NCBI GenBank assembly: GCA_035416745.1
Contig: DAOLNV010000143.1
Span: 1 to 8,450, forward strand
DNA from: Candidatus Hydrogenedentota bacterium
GTDB lineage: Bacteria > Hydrogenedentota > Hydrogenedentia > Hydrogenedentales > SLHB01
Direction: 5' to 3'
DNA: 8,450 bases
The notes beneath the pieces were generated by a model. That model was not told the origin of the DNA, ran no database searches, and saw nothing but the letters and a program-made list of their open reading frames with translations. Of the stretch, positions 1 through 6,835 are shown in pieces. Position 1 is the first letter of the stretch. Each line of letters opens with the position of its first letter. The translations under genes and the position numbers were made by a program.

Positions 1-77
1 CCGTCTCGGCCGCAAAGGCAAAGAGCGTGACGGAAACTGGGAGCGCGGCCGTCTCGGCCGCAAAGGCAAAGAGCGTG
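1..77 (+). repeat. In-frame 48-base-period direct repeat inside the methylase gene
   Basis: Bases 1-29 and 49-77 are identical. The period is 48 bases, exactly 16 codons, so each copy encodes the same residues VSAAKAKSV in the methylase frame. The bases after the two copies (30-48 and from 78) differ, so only about 1.6 units are visible and more copies may lie upstream of the window. The repeat falls just before the conserved GW..FLEA..QAGF segment, in what looks like an Ala/Lys-rich linker. Confidence 0.93.
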
Positions 78-986
78 CAAGATGCACGCGCTCCCAGGAG
101 CACCGGTTGGGAGACGTTTCTCGAAGCGGTCATGCAGGCCGGGTTCGCTCTCACGGGCACATGGCCCATACGCACGGAAAGAAGCGGGGGACTGCGAAAC
201 CTGGAACAGAACGCCCTCGCCTCCAGCATCGTTCTTGTGTGCCGGTGTCGCGGGGAAAGTGCGTCTCTTGCCACGCGGGGGCAGTTCATGACGGCGCTGA
301 AACGCGAGTTGCCGGAAGCGTTGCGGTTGTTGCAGCACGGGAACGTTGCGCCGGTGGACCTGGCACAGGCGGCCATCGGACCCGGCATGGCGGTGTTTTC
401 GCGGCACGCCAAGGTGATCGAGCCGGACGGGTCGCCCATGCGGGTGCGGACGGCGCTGGCGCTCATCAACGAGGTGCTGGACGAGTTCCTCGCCCAGCAG
501 GAAGGCGAGTTCGACGCCGACACCCGCTGGGCGTTGACGTGGTTCCAGCAGCACGGCATGGAGGAAGGGCCGTACGGCGACGCCGAGACGTTGTCCACGG
601 CGAAAGACACGTCGGTGCAGGGGATGACCGAGGCGGGGTTCCTCAAGGCCCGGGCGGGAAAGGTGCGGCTGCTCGGCCGCGGCGAACTCGACCCGCACTG
701 GGACCCAACCAAGGATACGCGACTCACGGTGTGGGAAATCACCCAGCACCTGATTCATGCGCTGGAGTCGGAGGGCGAAGCGGCCGCGGCGCGGCTGGTG
801 CGGCAGGTCGGGCACTACGCCGAGATCGCCCGCGACCTCGCATACCGCCTCTACACCGTGTGCGAACGCAAAGGCTGGGCCCAGGAAGCCATCGCCTACA
901 ACAGCCTCGTCATCGCCTGGCCCGAAATCACCAAGCTCGCCGCAGGGATGGAGATGCGCGGGGGGATACAAGCAGAGCTCTTATAG
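1..986 (+). CDS. DUF1156-type DNA methyltransferase, C-terminal part (5' end outside window)
   Basis: This is the C-terminal part of a DUF1156-family site-specific DNA (probably adenine) methyltransferase. The reading frame is open from the first full codon at base 3, so the start lies upstream; the GTG at 27 sits inside a repeat and is not a credible start. Counting residues from that GTG, the family's end-of-fold strand GTWPIRTE is at 44-51 and is followed by NALASSIVLVCR at 62-73. Next come APVDLAQAAIGPGM (108-121), FDADTRWAL (162-170) and the C-terminal helical part with RDLAYRLYTVCERKGW (269-284). The N-terminal DUF1156 region and the catalytic NPPY-like motif would lie in the missing part; family members are usually around 900-1000 residues, so roughly a third is seen. 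The nuclease gene starts 29 bases after the TAG stop, which suggests co-transcription. By family knowledge it pairs with a DUF499 ATPase in Hma-type defence loci, where self-marking of host DNA is the likely role. The region is GC-rich (39 of 60 bases in 301-360). Confidence 0.92.
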   Translation, partial: VSAAKAKSVTETGSAAVSAAKAKSVQDARAPRSTGWETFLEAVMQAGFALTGTWPIRTERSGGLRNLEQNALASSIVLVCRCRGESASLATRGQFMTALKRELPEALRLLQHGNVAPVDLAQAAIGPGMAVFSRHAKVIEPDGSPMRVRTALALINEVLDEFLAQQEGEFDADTRWALTWFQQHGMEEGPYGDAETLSTAKDTSVQGMTEAGFLKARAGKVRLLGRGELDPHWDPTKDTRLTVWEITQHLIHALESEGEAAAARLVRQVGHYAEIARDLAYRLYTVCERKGWAQEAIAYNSLVIAWPEITKLAAGMEMRGGIQAELL

Positions 987-1000
987 GAGAGTTTCAAAAA

Positions 1001-1014
1001 GAGGGGGCAGGAAG
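1001..1014 (+). promoter_or_regulatory. Ribosome binding site deciding the nuclease start
   Basis: Purine-rich GAGGGGGCAGGAAG lies directly before the ATG at 1016. The nuclease reading frame stays open far upstream through the methylase gene, so this Shine-Dalgarno-like stretch and the end of the methylase at 986 together fix the start at 1016. Confidence 0.75.
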
Positions 1015-1015
1015 A

Positions 1016-1945
1016 ATGCTGAATCTGTATTGGAAGACGAGCAAAGGTAAGACGGCCAATCTTGTCGATACACCCTTTCAGTCCGAGGCCGACTTTGAGA
1101 AGTATGTCTACGAAAACCAGGAACTCCTTGAGGATATTTTTATCTTCAAACGGCAGATACGCAGCGGGAGCCACGATGGCATTCCTGACATGCTTGGCGT
1201 GGACCAGGATGGGAAAGTGTGCCTGATCGAGTTAAAGAACGCCCAGGTTACAGAAGACGTGTTGCCCCAAGTCCTGCAGTATGCGATCTGGGGGGAGACT
1301 AATCCGGACAGCATAAGAGCCCTTTGGCTCGAGGTGCCGGACCGCCCTGAGGACATTACTATCAACTGGGAGGCTCTGGAAATCAGGGTGATAGTAATTG
1401 GCCCAAGCTTCCGCAGCAACGTGCTGCGAATGAGCTACAAGATCGGCTACGACTTGGAATTGCTGGAGGTAAGGCGGTTCGTCTATGAGGGTGAAGAGTT
1501 CATCATTGTGGAGGAGCTGGAGGAGGAGACTCAGCCCAGGAACGTAGTGACAAGAGCTCTCCAACATTACGACCGGGCCTTCTACGAAAGAGAACACGGG
1601 AAGCAGGCCACCGCAGAGTTGTTTGGCATGGTCAAACAGATTGAAGAAATTGTGAAACGAAAGGGGTGGCAGCTGCAACAGAAGATCAATAAGTACTACG
1701 TGGGATTCAAGTATGGCAACAAGAATCCCATCAGCGTCCACTGGGGAGGGACGCATGCCTGGCGCGTCGCCATCAAGATCCCGGAGAAAACGGCGAAGAC
1801 GTTCAAGGCCAAGAACTGGGAGTTTCAGCGTTATGACAAAAGCTTTAACCAGGCAATCCTCAAACCAGTGTCCAAACATGCAAGCGCGCGAGAACTGGAG
1901 GCGCTCCTGATTCAGGCATTTGAAAACGTTCAGGGAGACGTCTAG
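1016..1945 (+). CDS. PD-(D/E)xK nuclease (NucS/DUF91-like) with DUF5655-like C-terminus
   Basis: A 309-residue predicted nuclease. The N-terminal half shows a PD-(D/E)xK core: helix residues YENQELLED at 32-40, GIPD with Asp58, the strand LIELK with Glu72 and Lys74, and the following helix motif PQVLQYA at 84-90 with Gln85 and Gln88. This spacing matches the NucS/DUF91 group of DNA endonucleases, so metal-dependent cleavage of DNA is likely and the active-site residues are intact. The C-terminal part (about 198-309) has the pattern LF..VKQIEEIV then YYVGFKYG then a Trp-rich strand and a final helix; it resembles DUF5655-type domains, a weaker call. The gene lies 29 bases after the methylase and 47 before the ATPase, so it is inserted between the two core genes of the operon. 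Its base composition is clearly lower in GC than both neighbours (26 of 60 bases in 1681-1740), a hint of separate origin. Target and specificity cannot be read from the sequence. Confidence 0.85.
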   Translation: MLNLYWKTSKGKTANLVDTPFQSEADFEKYVYENQELLEDIFIFKRQIRSGSHDGIPDMLGVDQDGKVCLIELKNAQVTEDVLPQVLQYAIWGETNPDSIRALWLEVPDRPEDITINWEALEIRVIVIGPSFRSNVLRMSYKIGYDLELLEVRRFVYEGEEFIIVEELEEETQPRNVVTRALQHYDRAFYEREHGKQATAELFGMVKQIEEIVKRKGWQLQQKINKYYVGFKYGNKNPISVHWGGTHAWRVAIKIPEKTAKTFKAKNWEFQRYDKSFNQAILKPVSKHASARELEALLIQAFENVQGDV

Positions 1946-1992
1946 GCTCGGATTGCGACTCCCGGTCAATTACGTAAGAGAGGATACAGGCG

Positions 1993-4900
1993 ATGGCGCT
2001 CAGCAATGCGGAACGGGTGGGAAAAGCGTTGGATGCGCTTAAGGAGGGTCTGGTGCCGTTTGCGGAACGGGAACTGCAGACCGCCTTCGGAAAAGACTGG
2101 CTTAAAGAGGCGAAGAAGTGTTTTACGTCCAGCCAGAAGTCCACGCTCAACGAGAAAAAGTACCGGTGGGACACGTACACGCTGCTGCATGTGGTGAATT
2201 CGAAGTGGCACGATGTGTTCGGCAAAGTCCTGAGCAAGGATGATCGCGGTTTCGTGATCGAGTTGCAGGGATATCGGAACCGATGGGCGCACGAGGAGAA
2301 CTTCTCAACGGATGATGCGTTACGCGCGCTGGACACCGTACAGCGCCTGCTTGCGTCGGTGTCGGCGCCGGAATCGGCCGAAGTGGCGCGGATGCGCCAG
2401 GAACTCATGCGAAACCTCTTCTCAGAGCAGGCGCGCTACGAGCGCCGCCGGTCGTCGGCGACAGCTATCGAGGGACAGCCCGCCGCGGGATTGAAACCGT
2501 GGCGCGACGTGATGACACCGCACCCGGATGTGGCTTCCGGCCGGTATCAGCAGGCGGAATTCGCCGCCGACCTTGCCCAGGTGAGCCGGGGCGAGGGCGA
2601 AGCGGAGTATCGTGATGCCGCCGAGTTTTTTGCGCGGACGTTTCTGACGGACGGCCTGCGCGAGCTGCTGGTCAACGCGACACGGCGCCTGTCAGGGAAC
2701 GGCGGAGACCCCGTTGTCGAGTTGCAGACGAATTTCGGCGGCGGCAAGACGCACTCGATGCTAGCGCTGTACCATCTGTTCTCGGGGCGCAGCGCGAAAG
2801 AGTTGCCGGGGGCGGATGTAATCCTGGAAGGCGCGAAGATCCCTCAGCCGCCCGTGGCCAAGCGGGCGGTCCTGGTCGGAACGGCGATTTCTCCCGGCCA
2901 GCCCGACGAAAAAGACGATGGAACGGTCGTCCACACGCTCTGGGGAGACATGGCGTGGCAACTCCTCGGAAAGAAGGGCTATGCGCTTGTGAAAGAAGCG
3001 GATGAAAAGGGAGTAAGCCCGGGGTCGAAAGTTCTGGTGGAACTCTTCCGGAAGTGCGGCAGCGCGCTTGTGCTGATCGACGAATGGGTGGCCTACTTGC
3101 GGCAGTTTCACGAGGGCATCAGATTGCCCGGAGGGACGCTGGAGTCCAACCTTACGTTTGTTCAGTCGCTGACCGAGGCCGCCAAGTCCGTAGCCGATGC
3201 GCTCCTGGTGGCCAGTCTGCCGGAGTCAGACATCGAGATCGGCGGTGAGTACGGTCAGAAGGCGCTCGAAATGCTCAAGAACATCTTTGGGCGCATCGAA
3301 TCGCCGTGGCGCCCCGCCAGCGCGGAGGAGAGCTTTGAGATTGTCCGGCGGCGGCTGTTCCAACCCCTCGCTCCGGAGAAGTATCCTCTTCGCGATAACG
3401 TCCTGAATGCCTTCTCGCGGATGTATCAGGAGCAGCCGCAGGAGTTCCCGTCGGTTTGCCGGGAGCAGGAATACCGGCGGCGGTTGGAGAACAGCTATCC
3501 CATTCATCCGGAGTTGTTCGACAGGCTCTACGAAGACTGGTCGAGCATGGACAAGTTTCAGCGCACCCGCGGCGTACTGCGCATCATGGCGAGCGTCATT
3601 CACGTGCTGTGGGAACGGCAGGATCCCGGGCTCTTAATCATGCCGAGCAGTATTCCGCTTGACGACCTGAGCGTGCAGCCGCTGCTTACATACTATCTGG
3701 AAGATCCGTGGATTCCCGTGATTGAGCGGGACATCGACGGGCACAATTCGCTCCCGCTCGAATTGGACCGGGAGAATCCCAACCTTGGGCGCTACTCCGC
3801 CACACGGCGCGTTTCGCGGACTATCTTCATGGGCTCGGCGCCGTTGCAGCACTCGGCAAACAAGGGACTCGAGGACCGACAAATCCGCCTGGGGTGCGCA
3901 CAGCCGGGCGAGAGTGTTGCTACATTCGGCGATTCGCTGAGGCGGCTCACTGACCGGGCCTACCATCTATACGTCGAGGGAAACCGCTACTGGTACTCAA
4001 CGCAGCAAACCGTCCTGCGTCTTGCGCAGGACCGTGCGCTGCAATACGACCGGGACACGGTGTTGGAAGAGGTCGAGAAACGCCTGCGGAAAGAGGCCGT
4101 CTATCGGGGCGATTTTACGAAGGTGCACGCGTGCCCTAATTCGAGCGGCGACGTGCCTGACGACAGGGAAACACGCCTCGTGATCCTCCGTCCGGAAAAC
4201 TGTCATTCCTCGAATAATGAGGCCAGTCCCGGACGCTTGGTTGCGGCAGAGCTTCTGGAGAAGCACGGCAACGGTCCACGTCATTACCGGAATGCATTGG
4301 TCTTTCTTGCCGCGGATAAGGCGCGCCTGACCGAGTTGGAACAGGCCGTGCGGCAATACCTCGCGTGGGTATCGATTGGCAATGAGGTCGAGACCCTCAA
4401 CCTGGATGCAGCCCAAGCCAGGCAGGCCGTTACAAAGCGGGAACAGGCTGACGAAACGGTCAAGCAGCGTATTCCCGAAACGTATCAGTGGCTGCTGGTG
4501 CCCGCTCAGTCCAGCCCCACTGACAGGCTGGAATGGCAGCAGGTCCGTCTGCAGGGTCAGGAGGCCCTCGCTGTCAGGGCTTCGCGCAAACTTAAGACCG
4601 ATGGGATTCTGGTTGACCAGATGGCGGGAGTCACGTTGCGGCTTGAACTCGACCGCGTGCCGCTATGGCGTGGCGCACACGTCGAAATACGGCAGCTCAT
4701 TGATGATTTTGCGCAATACACCTACCTGCCGAAGCTGAAGAATCCAGACGTTCTGCTTGCCGCGGTGCAGGATGGCGTGCAGCTTCTCACCTGGCAGGAA
4801 GACGCATTCGCCTATGCGAGCGGATGGGACGAAGCGAAAGAACGGTATTCGGGACTCCGGGTGGGCGTGGTGACGAGCATCATCGCGGACCCTTCAAGCC

Positions 4901-5301
4901 TTGTGGTCAAAGCGGGTGTAGCTGCCCGGCAACTCGAGATAGAAAGCAAGGCAGTATCACACACAGGAACCACGAAGGATGCCGATAGCGGTCACGATGG
5001 CGGTGGCGGGGTTGGTGTCAAGGCGCCGAACGGCGTGGTGAAAGAGCCGACGCCAAAGGAACTGCCCCCCAAACGGTTTCACGGTTCTGTCAGCGTTGAC
5101 CCGGAGCGCTTGGGCAAAGCCGCCGGAACCATTGCTGAGGAAGTGGTCCAGCACATGCAGGGGTTGGTCGGCTCGAACGTCGAGATCACCATTGAAATCA
5201 CGGCCGAATACGAAAAAGGTTTCCCGGAGAAGGTAATCCGGACCGTCAACGAGAATTGCCAGACGCTGAAATTCAAGTCGCACGGGTTTGAGAAGGAATA
5301 A
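1993..5301 (+). CDS. Swt1-type HEPN + DUF499 ATPase (Hma-like defence NTPase)
   Basis: A 1102-residue fusion. Residues 1 to about 120 form a Swt1-type HEPN domain with the RNase motif R95-N-R-W-A-H100 (R-x4-H) intact, so endoribonuclease activity is possible. The DUF499 NTPase follows: a P-loop TNFGGGKTHS at 246-255 (Lys252, Thr253; a G-rich variant of Walker A), Walker B ALVLIDE at 358-364 with Asp363/Glu364, a sensor-like strand LLVASLPESD at 404-413, and the family's FQRTRGVLR at 522-530. A Gly/Pro-rich linker (about 988-1025) leads to a small C-terminal domain (about 1028-1102, GFPEKVIRTVNENC at 1047-1060 of the tail region) seen in many DUF499 proteins. The ATG at 1993 is preceded by GAGAGG at 1978-1983, nine bases away. 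DUF499 ATPases accompany DUF1156 methylases in anti-phage loci; ATP-driven sensing or remodelling of nucleic acid is the expected role. The HEPN domain could instead be a non-catalytic or regulatory module; only the motif is visible. It lies 47 bases after the nuclease gene, probably in the same operon. Confidence 0.92.
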   Translation: MALSNAERVGKALDALKEGLVPFAERELQTAFGKDWLKEAKKCFTSSQKSTLNEKKYRWDTYTLLHVVNSKWHDVFGKVLSKDDRGFVIELQGYRNRWAHEENFSTDDALRALDTVQRLLASVSAPESAEVARMRQELMRNLFSEQARYERRRSSATAIEGQPAAGLKPWRDVMTPHPDVASGRYQQAEFAADLAQVSRGEGEAEYRDAAEFFARTFLTDGLRELLVNATRRLSGNGGDPVVELQTNFGGGKTHSMLALYHLFSGRSAKELPGADVILEGAKIPQPPVAKRAVLVGTAISPGQPDEKDDGTVVHTLWGDMAWQLLGKKGYALVKEADEKGVSPGSKVLVELFRKCGSALVLIDEWVAYLRQFHEGIRLPGGTLESNLTFVQSLTEAAKSVADALLVASLPESDIEIGGEYGQKALEMLKNIFGRIESPWRPASAEESFEIVRRRLFQPLAPEKYPLRDNVLNAFSRMYQEQPQEFPSVCREQEYRRRLENSYPIHPELFDRLYEDWSSMDKFQRTRGVLRIMASVIHVLWERQDPGLLIMPSSIPLDDLSVQPLLTYYLEDPWIPVIERDIDGHNSLPLELDRENPNLGRYSATRRVSRTIFMGSAPLQHSANKGLEDRQIRLGCAQPGESVATFGDSLRRLTDRAYHLYVEGNRYWYSTQQTVLRLAQDRALQYDRDTVLEEVEKRLRKEAVYRGDFTKVHACPNSSGDVPDDRETRLVILRPENCHSSNNEASPGRLVAAELLEKHGNGPRHYRNALVFLAADKARLTELEQAVRQYLAWVSIGNEVETLNLDAAQARQAVTKREQADETVKQRIPETYQWLLVPAQSSPTDRLEWQQVRLQGQEALAVRASRKLKTDGILVDQMAGVTLRLELDRVPLWRGAHVEIRQLIDDFAQYTYLPKLKNPDVLLAAVQDGVQLLTWQEDAFAYASGWDEAKERYSGLRVGVVTSIIADPSSLVVKAGVAARQLEIESKAVSHTGTTKDADSGHDGGGGVGVKAPNGVVKEPTPKELPPKRFHGSVSVDPERLGKAAGTIAEEVVQHMQGLVGSNVEITIEITAEYEKGFPEKVIRTVNENCQTLKFKSHGFEKE

Positions 5302-5436
5302 GGGTTCGGCTTCCCAGAGAGAACAATAGGGGTATTTCTGGAGAAGAGTCTGCGTGGGGGCGTCCAACAAGTTCGGCGCTAAGAGAGGAATTAGTGTTCT
5401 TGATCGACCGAAGGTTGTGATGGATGGGAGGAGCAG

Positions 5437-6723
5437 ATGAGCGAAGTCTTCGAGTCCATGTCGAGTAAGAAGATGGCAGCGATAATACGAGGTGCTCAAA
5501 AACGCGTGGTCGTTGCGGTTCCAGCCATACACGAATTGACCGCTCAAGCGGTCCTGGATTTCCAGCAGAGGGTTGACGGCGCAGTCATAGAAATCGTCCT
5601 GGACTGTGATGCTGAGGTCATGCGCCTCGGATACGGGGCGATCTCAGCTATTGCCCTGCTTCGGGAACGAGACATACTCCTTCGTCAAAGCACGGGTCTG
5701 CGTGTCGGCGTCCTGGTCGTGGATGATTCGGGTTGGGTATTTACACCTACGGCTCTCTGCGTCCAGGATGAGGTCCATAGCGATGAGACACCAAATGCTG
5801 TGAGGCTCAGCCCAAACGAGGTCGAAAGGGTCGTGCAGCGGATATCTCTCCAGGCGAACACTGAGGCTCGCGAGCGGCTCGACTTAGGCCCGAATACAGA
5901 ATCTGTGGATGCCCCGCCCCCAAAGCTGGAGGTGGGGCTTTCTGAAGTTCCCGAGCGAACGTTCAAATCAGTTTCTAAGGAGCTTAAAATGGTACCGCCT
6001 ATTCCGTTTAACGTGTCACGGCAAGTGCGAGTCTTTCATCCATATATTCAGTATGTGGACATATCGCTCCGAGGATGTGCTATCGAGCGAAAGCGGGTCC
6101 ACATCCCGCCATCGATTACGGACATAGGCGCAGCATCTCAGATTCGGGATCGACTCAAGACAACCTTTGATTTGATAGAACGAGGTACTGAGGTGTCCTC
6201 GAAAGGATTGGATGACGAACTTCGCGCCATTCGGGATGCGTATACAAAACCTCTTGGCAAGCCGTGGGGCCGTGTACTATTGCGAGCGAAGCGAAAAGAG
6301 TTCGATGATGCAATCGAGGAGTTCAGGAAGAGAATTGTCGAGCACGAAAAAAAGGTGCGGCAAGAGCTCAAGAAGCATCTAGAGGACTCCCTCGACCAGA
6401 TAGTCGACTACTACAAGCAGATCGTCATTGACCAGCCTCCGCAACTGTTGCGGGGTCAGATAACGGGCGACAAACCAACTGAGGAGCAGGCCAAGAACTG
6501 GCTGAAATCGGAGATCAGCCGCACATTTCCAGACTCTGATTCAGTTATTAGCGCAATGCACCTGGACGTGCATTTCCGTGATGTGACTTACGAAACACTC
6601 AATGAACCCGGGTTCGGGGTCGCCCTACGGCGGGCGTTTCCCTTGATTGATTGGGATAAGCCATTTGACGAGTTCAAAGCGGCAAAAGAGAAGGATCATA
6701 CGCAAACGGACCTTGTAGACTGA
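5437..6723 (+). CDS. PLD-like protein without HKD motif, with coiled-coil C-terminus
   Basis: A 428-residue protein. Residues about 8-110 look like one phospholipase D-type half-domain: helix KKMAAIIRGAQ, strand RVVVAVPAI (23-31), strand IEIVLDCD (51-58), helix with AISAIALL, then GLRVGVLVVDDSGWVFTP at 87-104. In active PLD proteins the last segment carries HxK(x4)D; here the His and Lys positions are Arg89/Val90 and Gly91-Val92, so the catalytic motif is absent and a binding rather than cleaving role is likely (inference). Residues about 160-225 form an unrecognised middle part. Residues 280-330 are rich in Lys/Glu helices (RKEFDDAIEEFRKRI, EKKVRQELKKHLED), a probable coiled coil for oligomerisation. 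The ATG has a strong site GGGAGGAG at 5426-5433. PLD-type proteins occur beside DUF1156/DUF499 loci, which supports a shared role. It follows the ATPase by 135 bases, so it could be in the same operon or have its own promoter, which I cannot see. The fold assignment is from pattern only. Confidence 0.68.
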   Translation: MSEVFESMSSKKMAAIIRGAQKRVVVAVPAIHELTAQAVLDFQQRVDGAVIEIVLDCDAEVMRLGYGAISAIALLRERDILLRQSTGLRVGVLVVDDSGWVFTPTALCVQDEVHSDETPNAVRLSPNEVERVVQRISLQANTEARERLDLGPNTESVDAPPPKLEVGLSEVPERTFKSVSKELKMVPPIPFNVSRQVRVFHPYIQYVDISLRGCAIERKRVHIPPSITDIGAASQIRDRLKTTFDLIERGTEVSSKGLDDELRAIRDAYTKPLGKPWGRVLLRAKRKEFDDAIEEFRKRIVEHEKKVRQELKKHLEDSLDQIVDYYKQIVIDQPPQLLRGQITGDKPTEEQAKNWLKSEISRTFPDSDSVISAMHLDVHFRDVTYETLNEPGFGVALRRAFPLIDWDKPFDEFKAAKEKDHTQTDLVD

Positions 6724-6770
6724 AGATTTGCCGCGCCATGACACGACATGAAGAGAATCGAACGCGTGAA

Positions 6771-6800
6771 CCGCGGTCCTTCGAGAAGGTCGGATCGCGG
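6771..6800 (+). repeat. Imperfect hairpin between PLD-like and acidic-protein genes
   Basis: CCGCGGTCC at 6771-6779 can pair with GGATCGCGG at 6792-6800, nine pairs with one G-U, around a 12-base loop. Within it, CCTT (6778-6781) and AAGG (6786-6789) give an alternative short stem with a CGAG loop. No T-run follows, so it is not a Rho-independent terminator; it may be an mRNA processing or stabilising element, an operator, or chance in GC-rich DNA. Confidence 0.35.
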
Positions 6801-6824
6801 GCCGCTGAGAGATCGGAACAACGT

Positions 6825-6832
6825 GAGAGGGG
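6825..6832 (+). promoter_or_regulatory. Ribosome binding site of the acidic protein
   Basis: GAGAGGGG lies just before two consecutive ATG codons at 6836 and 6839. Spacing to the second ATG is six bases and to the first three, so translation may begin at 6839 rather than 6836; the protein would lose only its first Met. Confidence 0.6.
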
Positions 6833-6835
6833 TAG

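Noticed and set aside
107..1015. A long open frame running in front of the nuclease in the same frame, which would make a 612-residue protein.
   Set aside because: Its translation is Arg/Gly/Ala-rich with no family features, typical of an alternate frame in GC-rich coding DNA, and it overlaps the well-supported methylase. The nuclease start at 1016 has its own ribosome binding site.
1232..1969. A 245-residue open frame on the minus strand.
   Set aside because: It lies opposite the nuclease gene, whose motifs are intact, and shows no recognisable domain; it is an antisense shadow.
5314..5341. Possible hairpin CCAGAGA / TTTCTGG after the ATPase gene.
   Set aside because: Seven weak pairs with one G-U around a 14-base loop and no T-run; not distinguishable from chance and not a terminator.
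4957..5547. A 196-residue open frame on the minus strand spanning the gap between the ATPase and PLD-like genes.
   Set aside because: It overlaps the conserved C-terminal domain of the ATPase and the start of the PLD-like gene, has no family features, and no good ribosome binding site was noted.
1..6723. Considered DISARM, BREX or type I restriction-modification.
   Set aside because: DISARM would need DUF1998 and the drmA-type helicase, BREX a PglZ phosphatase, and type I R-M HsdR/HsdS; none is present. The DUF1156 + DUF499 pairing fits Hma-type loci better.
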